A stretch of 64,000 bases of DNA from Holacanthus passer (lineage: Eukaryota; Chordata; Actinopteri; Pomacanthidae): contig JAFREQ010000030.1 of the NCBI GenBank assembly GCA_025331565.1, positions 4,898,001-4,962,000 on the forward strand. The letters run 5' to 3'. The position numbers and the translations under genes are program-made. The notes under the pieces are model-generated. The model was given only the letters and a program-made list of their open reading frames with translations. It ran no database searches and was not told the DNA's origin. Shown in pieces: positions 35,501 to 48,100 of the stretch. How positions within the stretch are numbered: the first letter of the stretch is position 1; the number at the start of each line of letters is the position of its first letter.

Positions 35501-37294
35501 AAATTAAATTCTGTTCTAAAAAACCAATAAGAGTACTGATGGTAGTAGTATTGTAAAATACTAATGATACCCATCCAAAGTAAGCAGTACCTGTGTGGAG
35601 CGACGAGACTGCCGCATCAGCCGTGAGCGAGCTTTTCTCTGAGATTCAGACTCTTCATCTCTGACTGGAGCCTGGAACCTAAACACACAAACATCCGCAA
35701 ACTATATATTACACAAATATTGCATATATATATATATATATTGGGTACAGCATTAAGTTAAAATGAACAGGTGTTGAATCCGAATATTTTTTGTGTTCCT
35801 GTCCAAAACACTGTGTCGTTTCTTACTTGCGCCTGTCGGTGTTGGGGGTGTTGGGGCTCTCAGCCGTCGCATCCCTCGTCTGAGGAGTGGGTTGGACTCT
35901 GGCAGTGCGGTTTGCCTTGTCCTGCTCCTTCTCCTCATCATCTTTTTCCTCTGGTGTCTGAAGCACATAAAACACACAAAAAAAAAGGCAAATTTTGATT
36001 TATCACCCCAGTGAGGTACCATATTTCATGCAGCATACTATTCAAATGACTCTTTTTAGTTGACATGCTTTGATCCACACCAAAAGCCTACACATCAGAG
36101 GTTTCAACATATGTCTTCATCAGGGGTGTGTCTAAAACCACTGTTGAAATGCTGGGTGAGTCATGTGGGCCAGAACTCTCTGATTAAATTAACTGATTAG
36201 AAATGTATTCTGACCAAATAACATGTACTTCCCCATTGGGGAGTAATTCTTATCGCTATTGGATTTGAAACTGCATGTACATTAGTCATACCACATTTTG
36301 GCTTTTTTCTGATTTCCTGATATTCATAATAATGTTATCAGCATTCTGCTTTCTTATCTATATTCGCAAGAGAGCTATTTTTTGAAATACATATTGTACA
36401 TAAAAAATAAAAATGATTCCTCCATCAAACACACATTTTTCAAGAAACTATAACTATATAAAATGAGTTGTAATAGCATCAACTGGGCTGGAACAAATGC
36501 AAAAGGCTTTGTAAAATGTGAGGTAAGCGCTAGTCATACACTGCAGCAGACAAAGCAGATGAATCATGCCAGTTGCCTTTATAGCATTATAACTATTTCG
36601 ACAACTTAGTTTTCGTTACTCATTTAAGAGCACAAATTGACAAAAATACCTCAGCTGACCATAAAACCATTTTTTCAATTTTGAGGATGTTTTCTGACAT
36701 TCTGTTTTTTCCATACAGCTTTTCTACATTGTATTTCACATGTACTGCTTAATACACTGGATTATGCTGCATGTTTTATACCTTCTCAGCAGGGCTGACT
36801 GTGGATGTGGTCACACTCTCAGTGTCTGGACTGGACACGGTGGAGCTTTCTGGAAAGAGAGAACCAGCCTCTTATGGAATTATCACATTCACATGTATTT
36901 ACAGAGTATGTAGTACTTTCAGTGAAACTGTCAACACAGTGGCTGGCTTACCAGGGCTGCTCTCTTTCTCCTCACTCAGCTCAGGTCTCCTGAAACACCC
37001 CTCTCTTTAGACTGGTCCTGCACGTTCATCTTGTCTTTACTGCTCATCCTGCACACTGAGCTCCTGAAAGACATGCAATGAGGACAGATATTGGTACTGA
37101 GGGACCTCTTAGGGTGACACTGCCCAAGGAGACTTTTCCAGATCAGGAATTAGAGATAAATACTAACCTTCGCCGTTTGTTTTGTGCGTTTGCAGCTGTA
37201 GATCCTTGTTGGTTTTGCCTGTCCAATATGGACTGCTCATTACGCCACTGAGTGAGCGAGAGAGACAGAGAGAGAGAGAGACAGAGAGTGAGAA

Positions 37295-37334
<40 letters not shown>

Positions 37335-40300
37335 GTCAGTGATCTTCTAAATCAAAAAAGTTAATGCATAAAATATAGGTAAAAATAAATACTTTCTCAC
37401 ATTGGCTTGTTTCTGTGATAACTCCTCCAGGAGCTCTTCAACGCTTTCATCAGCTACATCAAACGGTGTCTGACCCTACATTGTTCATATCATAGAGAGG
37501 AAAAGACATTGAATTGGAAACAAACATGAAAATCTGTACATTGAAGTATGATGGTTTTCATTATTTTTGGGCCTCACTGCGTTGCTGCGAGCCTCCATAT
37601 TGCACAGCTGTTCAGCCAGAATGCGGCAGGCCTCCCCCTGACCCCAGTGTGCTGCAGCATGAAGAGGCGTCCAGCCATCAAAGTCCATAGCTGACACATC
37701 CAGCCCACACTGACACAGTATCCTGGACAAAACAACAGCAAGGTGATAACAGCATGAGACTAAATATAGACATCCTGAAGAAGAAAATAACATTTTTTTA
37801 GTTCAAATGCAACATATATCTATTATTGAAAATGTCAGACGATGCTTACTTGAGGGCCTCTAGGTAGCCTTTGGCAGCAGCCACATGCAGTGGGGTGGCT
37901 CCAGTCTTGGGGTGTTGTATATCAGCAGGTGGGCCCTCATTCAGCCAGGCCCGGGCATCTGCCATGATCTGTTCCTCCTCCAGCCGCTTGGCTGCCTCTA
38001 AGTCCACACCTGGACACAAAAAGAAAAAGTCAAATGCATGCATGCCTTGTTTCATCTGGTCGAGAGGATAAGGCACACACATTTGGGGTGCATTTCATTT
38101 AGCTAGTTATTTGGGATGTACCATATATCTGTGGCCAATATATTATCGGCCTATAATCAAGAAAACTAAATTACTGTTATTATTCAAATGATAGAATTTC
38201 AGCTGATAATTACATCCGATAATGTGTAGCCTTGACTGTGGACTTGGGACTAGGCCTGTCACAATCATGAAATTTTAGTTGACTATTAATTGTCATAATA
38301 AAATTGCAATCAACGATTTAATAATATTTTTCTGTTCATGTTATACCACCGTAAAGCAGAAAAATATGGTCTTGTGAACTGTAACAAAAGAACCTGTCCA
38401 ACAGCAGTAAGGTCTAGAAAGCCAAGCTCTTATTTCCTATGTTTTTTCTGACATTGGAACATTACAGTCAGGTAGGCAGTTTATTTGTCTCAACCAGCTG
38501 CTGGAAACACCCAATTTCCTTGGTATTTGTTGCAACATTTCTAACATTAGCCAGGTTTTCATCCACATGTAGCACAAATTTTAACCGAACTTACAGAAAA
38601 TCGGCAAAAGAAAATGCCAAGTAATGTGCATTTCTATCCTCTGTCATTATGTCATTAGAAGTAAGCGCCTCAAGATAAAAAATTGGTGGTGCTAATTCTC
38701 CACTCAGGTGCCATTAAACCATAGCAGAAGAAGCAGGTACAACGAGATGTCATTAAAAGAGCACCAGTCAAACCTGAATTGGTGGAAAACAACGTGGAAA
38801 TAGTGATGGAAGTATGACATTTCTGTTTTATCCAGCTGTTTTTATACAAGAGCAAAATAATCATGGTCAGCTTAAATAATTGGGATCAAGTGATTAATAG
38901 TGATGTAATAACTGCCTACACAGATGCCACTTGAAACACAGCTCTGTATGCCTCTCTGGCTCCTGCTTTTCTGCGCTCTGTGCTGGTCACTGTTTGCACG
39001 AGGGCAAGGCCGAATTTGAATTCAGTTAAATTCTTATAGACCTCTCCACTAGTAGTACATGCCCAGAATTGAGTGTCTTCACATCAGCAGCAGAGGGAGG
39101 AAGACAAAGGAGAGGATCAATGATGCCACAGAGCTCAATCGATTAGTCCAACAGTATGTTATATTATAATAATGTTACTGAAATGGTTTTTGTAGCCTAG
39201 ACATGCTTGTCAATAAGGAGACACAGTTTGGCATTGAGTGGTCTACATATTTTTTAAAAACTTAATTACAAACAAGTATATAATAGATAGAAAGTATAGA
39301 TAGATATAATTGGTGTTGTAATTGAAAAATACACTTGTCAATTGAAAAATATAGATTTATTATCCTCTTAGCATGTTTATTTACAAGATTAATATTATCA
39401 GTTATCACATTGGTATCGGCCACAACAAACAGATAATTATCTGTTATTTTTATCAGCTCTAAAATTCCATATTGGTGCTCCTCTACTAATTATACTTTCT
39501 CTTAGTAGCAGGGTTTAAAGTTCTGTCTTTAGCCCTTTTATTACCACCATCTTCGAGTTTGGCAGTTTGGAAAAGGTATAAACAGTTTTGCCTTCAGACG
39601 TGACGGACGACGCATTTTACCAACTAATTCATTTCAAGCACAAGCCTGCCTTAAATACCCTGACCTCCAGCCTGTGAACTGTAAATCAAGGCCCACCATT
39701 ATCATGGATGATCTAAACACGACTGGATGATATGGTTGAAATCATTATCAAGACATTACTATGGGTAGGATTAGGGTTGCTTTCCAATTTCAATATATAT
39801 CATAATATGAAAAATCAGTCAAAATCATGTTATATCAAATCAAATCAAAATGATGTTCAAAGCAATAAATTGTGAGCACCAAGTATCTGGGAACAACAAT
39901 AACATATGTAAGCCAACCATGAAAAGAAAAACCTTACTTTAATGCACCTTATCCAGCACTGGCAATACAACGCCCATCGGGGTGTTTCTATTTAGCTCAA
40001 CAATCAAACATGTAACATATACTGTTGATTTAACAGAACATGTTCTGGAAAGAAACATTTGGCCCGAGATTAAGCCTGAAAAATGATGAAACATCCTTTT
40101 TAAAGAGGTGTGTAGCTGTCAAAGAACTGCGCTCACCCTGTCTCAGTGTGTAATCCTGAAGAAGGGACTCAGTGGTCTCATCCAGAACAATGTCCAGAGG
40201 AACGTCACCGTCGCAGTTCACAGCAGAAAGAGACGCACCTCGCTGCAAGAGGAAACTGACAAAACAAACATGGACAGAGTGAGAACCCATTTAACAGACA

Positions 40301-42706
40301 CGTTTTGAAAGTCTTCACAAGGACATCCAACTCTAAATGGAGAACATCTCTTCCTATCAGATTATCTGTGTTTGGGGTGGCAATACATTCAATCTTCAGA
40401 GTGAGACCAAAAAGCATGAGTCACAGTTAACGAACAAGAGACTGTAGAAAAAAAAAAGGTGCATCGATTATTAAACCACTTGAGCTGCATGCGTTTGTGT
40501 GCCAGGCAAGCCCACTCATGCTTTAGCTGACTTGTTGTCCTGCCAAACACGACAACAATGTTAGTATTGTTGAACGCAGAAATACTCTGGCACTCGCGCT
40601 GCATTCTGGCGTCCCCAAAGTAGCAAAGAGTACTGTATTACACAGATGTTACACTGCTGTATTCTGCTAACTGTAGAAACATATACTACACACTCTGCAA
40701 TGTCAGGGTAGCCGCAGGAGGCAGCAACATGCAGCGGCGTCCATCCCTCGCTGTCAACCTGGTTCACGTTGGCACTACGCTCCAAAAGAAAGGATACCAT
40801 CTCCATGCTGCCATCTATGCAGGCCTGTATTGAACAGAAAAGAAAAAGACAAAATAATGCAACCAACTCATCTCAGCATCAACCAATAATTACAATTCAA
40901 CATCAGGAGCAGAAACGGCCTCACCTGGTGGAGAGCAGTGATTCCATCAGCGTTGGAACAGTTGATAATTTCTGTCACATCCTCCCCGTTCCTCCTTTTG
41001 GACTCTCTGGCCTCCATCAGCATCACTTGGGCCTCCTCTGTGTCCCCGCTGGCACAGGCAGCCAGGAACTCCGCAGCCCTGTCAAATCTCACCCGTTTCC
41101 TGAACACAGAGGATACAGGCAGCTAGATGAATTCCCTGGTTAGCTGTTGTAGTTGGTTTGCCAATTTAAGGAAAAAATAAGGAACATATTGTGTAGCACT
41201 GGTGTGTTTCATCCAATGAGTAGACAAAAAAAGAAACACCATACAACACTGTTGCAGTAGCCTTATAGGAAAAACCTATGTAATTTGATAAGGCTGTCAG
41301 AGGGGCTGAGTTACAGGAGAAGGCTGGCAATATGCTATAGTTTTGTAAATGTCAACAAATACATTGAAAAGACTAAAACCAACACAACTATGTATCTTTC
41401 TGTCTATTTCCAGACATTCCTACCCTATCTGTGGATCTCATGCCCGTAGGCCATTGGTACTGAAGACGTAAATCTAAAAATTACTCAAAAATATAAAGGT
41501 AAATATACATTTCCTAAAACAGCTGGGCACAGTAGTGCAAATCACACTCAAACAGGAATAAATTAATAAATGTATTTCTTAAAGGCTATTGTTGCAGTGA
41601 ATTTGGTACACTAGTGATTATATGAGGGAGAACATGTCACTCAGTGCAACATAGTGGCTGACTTTTGTTTTTTTAAGTTTTTGGAAACAGATGGACGTCT
41701 AGGGAAAGAAATAAGATAGATCAAGCTTTGAACACACAGGCAATACTTGCTGTAGGATCAGATCATTGGTGGTTGTCTTTTGGTGTTCTGCACAAGATTC
41801 TAACATGGTCATTTCTGAAGCCAGAGTTTTTTGTGTTGTCACAAAACTGTCCCTTTGCGTGTCTTTCAGTCACTGTTGGTGAGAGTCTTTGTGATCACTC
41901 TTTACTTATGCAGTTGATGTCATCATAAATGCTGACTTTTCATAACCAACACAGACGTGCAACTAAGGTAGCAACTGCTGTAATACAAAATGGAACAAGA
42001 ATTAGCAGTGGAGTATATGTCAGTTTAATAAGAGATGGTCACTGCCTCATTTGTTAGTACACTGGTTGCAAAGGCATACCACAAAATTATATCATGTCAT
42101 CCCAAAAACTATGATATGTGAATGGTAAAAAGTGAATTAACTAAGACCAGCAGTGGTCAGAGAGTTGGACAAGCAGACCTTCATCAAGAGTGACTATGAC
42201 TTAACTCTAGCTAGCTAGCTAGCTAGCTAGCTAACACAAACACTACCAACCAAGGCCTAAGAAATGGCAACTGACCACTGACAGTCTCAACAAAACCTGA
42301 ACATTATGAGCTTCATTAAACAGTAAACGTCATTTAGCAGCTGGAGGGCCAGTGCAGTGTGTTAGTGTGAGATGTTTCTGTCATTTTGTCCACCCCCTGT
42401 CCAAGCCCACGCACAACATTCCTCTTTTAGCATATCTTCAGCTAGCCTGTTAGCCGGCCGTTAGACTGGAACCGTTTGACAGGAGCCGTTTCCTTACTGT
42501 CGCTTGAGGAGGGGGCTGGATTCATCTCTGCACACAGACCCTGACTGGTCCCTCTGCGGGTCGCTGGGCTCGGCCTCCGGCTCTCCTGATCCGTTGTGGG
42601 CATCGCCCCGCCACCTCCGCCGGGCCACGGCCGACGCCTTGTCGGTGCAGGAGCCGTCCCAGCGCTTCAGCTGCTCCCGCCGCTTGGACCTGGCCGAGTC
42701 CCCCAT
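29581..42706 (-). CDS. ppp1r12c: Protein phosphatase 1 regulatory subunit 12C (myosin phosphatase targeting, MBS85)
   Basis: Twenty minus-strand exons: 42706-42498, 41099-40925, 40824-40694, 40255-40137, 38009-37850, 37722-37578, 37475-37401, 37247-37168, 36989-36952, 36849-36782, 35957-35827, 35678-35591, 34326-34209, 33023-32908, 31827-31775, 31332-31293, 31043-30939, 30570-30520, 30074-30024, 29667-29581; 679 aa (human about 782). RVRF (72-75 region) docks PP1. Ankyrin repeats follow (ADGITALHQACIDG, GWTPLHVAASCGY, GATPLHVAAAKGY, GWTPLHAAAHWGQ). Inhibitory phosphosite motifs are RQSRRSTQ|GVTLTDLKEAEK (Thr472) and RRERRSTGIVQ (Thr543). The end is a coiled coil/leucine zipper (DNQRLKDENAALIRVISKLSR). 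The protein targets PP1 to myosin light chain downstream of Rho kinase or MRCK. The C paralog is chosen for the ESESQRKARSRLMRQSRRSTQ-type match. Exon 9 carries a frame conflict (see findings). Confidence 0.92.
30857..30905 (+). repeat. CA-rich minisatellite in ppp1r12c intron
   Basis: Runs of (AC)n broken by regular AGAC steps about every 14 bases, so a higher-order tandem unit. It lies about 30 bases downstream of the exon 17 donor (30939) on the minus strand. Confidence 0.8.
33735..33800 (+). repeat. Fragment of a common fish repeat ('actgatactggacttttgggg' type)
   Basis: Resembles fish repeats rich in 'gatatatcggcc' phrases; similar debris occurs at about 38110-38300 and 39385-39480, all in ppp1r12c introns. 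Assignment rests on remembered consensus phrases only. Confidence 0.35.
35723..35741. repeat. (TA)n microsatellite
   Basis: Simple dinucleotide run in the intron between ppp1r12c exons 11 and 12. Confidence 0.8.
36952..37063 (-). other. ppp1r12c: Alternative long form of ppp1r12c exon 9 (frame-breaking)
   Basis: An upstream acceptor at 37064-37065 and an internal one at 36990-36991 are both TTTCAG|GAG. The long form encodes a segment conserved with PPP1R12 proteins (RSSVCRMSSKDK, VQDQSKERG) but then meets a stop in frame and cannot join exon 10. The short form (38 nt) stays in frame. The two acceptors are 74 bases apart. Confidence 0.75.
37258..37332 (+). repeat. (GA)n microsatellite forming a polypyrimidine tract
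   Basis: About 75 bases of GA with few interruptions. On the ppp1r12c strand it is a CT run ending 10 bases before the acceptor of exon 8 (37248-37249), so it serves as that intron's pyrimidine tract. Confidence 0.85.
42207..42233. repeat. (CTAG)n tetranucleotide repeat
   Basis: Nearly seven CTAG units. Each unit is its own reverse complement, so the array can fold on itself. It lies about 270 bases from ppp1r12c exon 1, in intron 1. Confidence 0.85.
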
Positions 42707-42905
42707 TATTTATCCGAGGAGGACTGTGTTTTTAAAAATAAAACATTCGCTGGCAGAGAAAGACACACCCTCCATGTGTATACTTTCACTTCCTGGTTCT
42801 TGCTCTGACTCTGGATGTGGAGGAAGCCCCGGCTCGTGCTCGTCGGCATCGGGAGCGCGCAGAGCTGCTCAGGCTTGTCTGTGTGACGTCACCGGAGCGG
42901 CTCTG
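42707..42905 (-). promoter_or_regulatory. ppp1r12c: Promoter and 5' UTR of ppp1r12c with a full CRE
   Basis: CpG-bearing sequence continues from exon 1 up to about 42900. A perfect palindromic cAMP response element TGACGTCA is at 42884-42891, 178 bases upstream of the start codon. No TATA box is seen. This fits an ATF/CREB-responsive CpG promoter, inferred from motif only. Confidence 0.55.
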
Positions 42906-45098
42906 TAGTAGAGCGGGAGGGGGGGTGAAGCTGAACTGGCAACCTAGCCACTATGGTCAGCTTTAAAAATAATAACCACAGTGAAAGAAAACAGATCCTC
43001 TAAAACGAATTAATCACAAGATTATAGGGAACACTTTCTAACAAGGCAACCTTTTTAGAAACAACTTATAACATTCATTTTAATTAATTTATTAATGCTT
43101 TATAGATCAGTTATGTTAAAAACAACTTTTGGGCTACCTGGTTGTGAAAAATATCTCAAGCTCGTGAGTCATTAATAGTCAAGTCATGAGTGAAAGGTCA
43201 TGAGTTCACTTTCTAAAAAAAACATCAAGTCTATGTGTCACAGGTTTCTAATATGCCAAAAGTTAGGAAGTCATCTGCATGTTTGTAAGTCATTACTTAA
43301 GGGTTATTATAATAATGCTTAAGGCCTTTAAAGAAGGTCAGAGGTTAAATGATCCTGATGAGCTAAAGAGCTACAAAGCTCAAAGAGGAAGATGAACACC
43401 AGCCAGACTTTCTCAAAATCTGGCAACTCAAACTTTCTTCTTACTGAAGGTGTCTTACCAAAAACAGCTAATGATTTATTAACAAATAAATTTATAATGC
43501 ATTAATATAGCCATTGGTTGCAGCTTTTAAAGTCATTAATAAATGGTGCCCTATTAGAAAGTGGGATTGAGCTATCAAAGGGTCTGACTGTCTGATGTGA
43601 AGTTTTGAGGATATTGAGAGCAAGCATGTGTGTGTTCCTCCTTCCCATATGGAGACAGCAGGGGCAGCCAGAGATGACAATAAGCCACACACTCTGTACA
43701 TCTGTTTGTTTAAAGGTGAAATATGCAACTTTGCAGTATGTGTGGTGCGAGTCCTCCCACTTTGCTGCGCATGTCTCCATCTAGCACTGCTCATCCTCAT
43801 GTCCTGTGTACTGTGCAACGACTGCTAGCCTGAGGCTGAGATAAGTGCTGTTCATAAAGTCACCCCAGATGTTTAGAAAGTTAACTTCTGTAACAGTAAA
43901 ACCTGATGTTCACTTTGTCTGCTGCAGGTTAAGTTGCTTTTATTGCTTTTCACCATGGTTGATGTTGCAATAACTTCCCTCTGCACAGTTGGCACACTAC
44001 TGCTGGCACCACGCCCACTGGGCTCACAGCAAGGGCAAGAGATGCAGGCAGAGTTGTATATTGTAGTTTATCATGCACAGTCTGTGGGTTAGTAGGCCTA
44101 TGACAGGTTATGTATAACTCATTAACATCAACTTCAGACCTTGAATTTACATCAGTTCATCTTTCCAAATACACACTCTGGCCTGTGAATCAACCTTGGT
44201 TAAAACAATCAATGTTAAGCCTAGACTGCTAATGCTTAGATAGCTTGTAAACATTCCAACATGGACACAGGGTCAAATTCCACGTCACATTTCTCCTGTG
44301 GCTGTGTGCTCAGTACTATAACTATACGGCCTGTGACCAACAGAGAAAGGACAGCCATTGATGGAAGTAAGTAAATATCTCATTTGCATTTATTTGTGCT
44401 CTTCCAATCTAGACAACCATGACCTTGTCTATTTGACAGAATACACTGTGGTTGTAATAATTCCTTGTATACTAGCTGTGTACCTACTTGTTGCTTATGA
44501 AATGGCTGAAATCTGGGGACTGTGAAACACAAAACATCTGATTCACATCATTTTCACATTCATCAACCCATTCAGTGACCCCTCGTGGGCTGTATGGAAG
44601 TATAGGTGGTATGATATGGTAATATCTGTATTCATTATGTTTTTCCACTCATTTACTTAGGTTTTTCTTTGAATTCATCATTATAGTTTGACATAAAAGA
44701 GGAATTTGATGGACAAGGTACAGAGAAACTGATCTGTTGAATGCACTTTCTATACACAGATATTTTTTTAAAAACTCTTATATGAGGCTCTATAATAAAT
44801 AAACCCTATGAAGTTCTTGTAGCTGCCATTCAGGCAAAAAGTCTATTACAGTGTGATATCTGCTTTCATGCTTCCACTGTCATTCTCTTTTGGAAACAGA
44901 TTGAGAGGAGCAATGCAAATCTATCATCAAACTTTAAATTTGTCATCTACCATACCATACTCATGGCCCAGTATTTTTTTTAACCAATTAGTTATTGTGA
45001 GATAGGAAAGTATCTTGAAAGTTATTTGACTTCCTGCTTTCAATTCCCACTTTTATGTTAACCGAAACAACAAATTACCACAAGTTTCCTCCATTCAC
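42906..45098. other. Intergenic ppp1r12c to qprt; no gene seen
   Basis: Two kilobases of AT-rich spacer between divergent genes. Open frames at 43492-43828 overlap on both strands and have no protein-like features. 43713-43735 ('aaaggtgaaatatgcaacttt') resembles a common fish repeat phrase. The qprt promoter must be here, but I cannot place it. Confidence 0.45.
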
Positions 45099-45110
45099 GC
45101 ATGTTTCAGA

Positions 45111-48100
45111 ATGTCCAAAATCCAAGCAGCACACTCAATCCCACCCCCTGCTCTGAGCCGGCTAGCACGGGAGTGGCTGGAAGAGGACACACCAAACTTT
45201 GACCCAGCGGGAGTGTGTGTGGGGGTACAGGAGATCGAGGCCAGGTTGCTGTGTAAAACACCACACAGTGTCCTGGCAGGGAGCCCCTTCTTCACAGCAG
45301 TGTTCACTGAGGTGGGCTGCACTGTGGACTGGATCTACCAGGAGGGAGCTGAGATCGGTAGACATTTCACACATTCTTCCATAGCACCAAGATATTAGAT
45401 TAGATATGGAAGTTTATTAATCCCTAGAGGGGAAACTAATTTGGTATGCTCATATGTGTACCATAAGAGAGACTACATCTGTAAAAGAATAAGAAAATAA
45501 AGGGTGGAAATCTAAAGACAAACAACAAAATATAAAAGAATAATAATAATTAATCATTATTCATGTGTGCAGAAATTGACGGAGAAATTGACACACTGAA
45601 AAGCCACTTGATCGACAGCTTGGCCCTTCAAGAAATAGCAAAAGCGATAAGGGTAAATAAAGGGATAAAATAAAAACATGACATTATATAAAATGAATAA
45701 AAGAATAATGTTAAATATATATATATAAATGAATAAATACAGAATTAAAGGAACAAATTAATGTTAAAACAAATGAAAATGGTTTAATTTCTTTTTTTTA
45801 TGTTTTGTTATTTGTCTTTAAATCATGTTAAATGTTTTTATTTACTTATTTATTCTTTTATCTATTCCTCTTTATATTTCTTTAAACTCTGGCTGTAGTT
45901 TTGAGCTTCGTCAATCTCTCAGTCCTTCTTGCTTCTTGCCACCACCACGTACTTTTAACATCAGATTTGAAAAAATATTTCAAACACAGTATCCACCAAA
46001 ACAAAGCATGACTGAAGACATTTGATGAAGGCGGCAGCAGCACTAAAGCTCACAGATTAAAATGTTAAAACCTGAGGCTGTAATTTATTAAATGCACTTG
46101 ATATGTCAAAAAACACAATACAGATGGCTACCAGCTGTCTCCAAATGGCTATTGATGGTATGCAAAATGTAATGCAATGCCTCATTAAAACTGACAGTAT
46201 TCCTATGAGCCAACTGCATGAAATCCTGAAATGGGAAGACCTGCATATTAATGCAATACAACATTCTTGTTTTGTTACAAGTGATACCAGGGCTTTAATG
46301 AAATTTTTATATATGATCTTGGCTTCACATATTGGGTGGCCCCAACCCAACCAAGGAACACCACAGAGCAACACAGAGCTTCACATTCTTTATTCAACTC
46401 GAAATGCAGGTTTACATCAAGCTTATTAGACTAAGAATGCTGGCGTTTGTCTCTGTTGTGTCATTCATATGACCTGATAAAAAAATAAGAATAAAAAAGT
46501 CTTACTATGTATTACTACTATTATTACTACTAAGGTGTGGAAAATTTGACTCTTTTTTGTTGATTCATCATTTTTAAGATTTTTAGCATTGGTAATTTTG
46601 CAAGGCTCCATTTGATGCCAGTCTTCTAATGCTGTTATCTCACCTCCGCAGGTCCAGATGCCGTCACGCTGACTGCTGTGGTGAGGGGCCCAGCAAGGTG
46701 CCTCCTCCTTGGTGAAAGGCCGGCTCTCAACTGCCTGGCCCGGGCCTCTGGGATCGCCACCCGCTGCTCTCAGCTCCGGGCGATGGCAACAGCAGGAGGC
46801 TGGCATGGAGAAGTGGCCGGCACACGCAAGACCACCCCGGGCTTCCGTCTGGTGGAGAAGTATGCCATGCTGGTTGGCGGCGCGTCCATGCACAGACAGG
46901 ACCTGAGCGGAATGGTGATGCTGAAGGACAACCACATCTGGGCATCAGGAAGTATCACACAGGTGGGCAGCTCCAATCTGATAATCCAGTGGTGTATGTA
47001 TATACAGTTCCATCAGTATGTGAATGTAACTCTCAGATGTACGGTGCTTTGGATAAAAACGTCCGCTAAAAGCTAAGTTGTAGAATTGTAGAATAAGTCA
47101 TTGAAAATTGCTGTAGCAATAATGATGTGATCACAAGACTTGTGGTGCCAATGTTATCCAGAGCCCTGAAGATGGTCCAGTGCGCCAAAGCTGTCAAAGT
47201 TAAACTGACAACTTGGCTCATCAGCTAATACATCACCAGCAAACAAGTGACACATTAACATAACCCTTCTCCATCCATGGACTGGTAACATTAACTGGGC
47301 GCAGCATAGCATAACAGGGTACATGGCTTAGCACAGGAGTGTTTAACCTTTGTCGATGTGCATGTATTGATCTAGTTATTCACCAAGCTTTATTGTCGTG
47401 ATGTTATGTTATAGTTTAGAGAGATTAGATTAGATTATTGAGTAACTGGATGTTAGTTATGCTTCACGCACATACTCACAAAACTGGAGTTACTTGCCCA
47501 GCACCATTATCCTAACATACACATGCTTTGAATTGGCCTTACTTCCAAAACAACTGTATTTACAGTAATTTACTGGTGCTAAGGATTGAGAAACAGGTCA
47601 CAACATGTTCACTCCCTGTGTCATCAGTCATTTGCTAGGATCAAAAGAGAAGAGAAACTAGGCTGGTTTTACTTCTATTTTCTTTCAAGTAAATACTTCT
47701 AAACATACATAAGTATGTTCCAAACTGATACTTTAGTATATTAAATAAGGCATTTAATCAGCCATTAATAAGCCATTATTAACTATGGATATCTATAAAA
47801 ATTTCCTTATATGATAGTTGTTGAGATATGTCGCCAAATGCTAACAATGTCAACCAGCTGGTGGTATTAGAGGAAGAGTCAGGGGATCATCAAAGTCAGT
47901 AGGATTCATGCTCTGGGGACCATGAATGTCTGTACCTCGATCCATCCAACCAACAGACTGAAAGACAGCCTGACATTGCCATCCCTAGAGCCATGCTGCT
48001 CGCATGTGTGTGTAAAAACTACATTCAAGTAAAATTCAGTGTTGGATCTGTCGAAATGCAAAAATTGTATTCACAAGAGGTTAAATTTCAACAGGAAGAT

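Noticed and set aside
37258..37364. Arg/Glu-rich open frame at the GA repeat
   Set aside because: It is a translation of the microsatellite (RERERE).
42484..42908. CpG-rich block as a bidirectional promoter for ppp1r12c and qprt
   Set aside because: The qprt start codon is 2.2 kb away and no exon or donor on the + strand was found in the block.
46465..46935. 156-codon minus-strand open frame opposite qprt exon 2
   Set aside because: Shadow of the qprt exon, whose + strand frame is clearly the real one.
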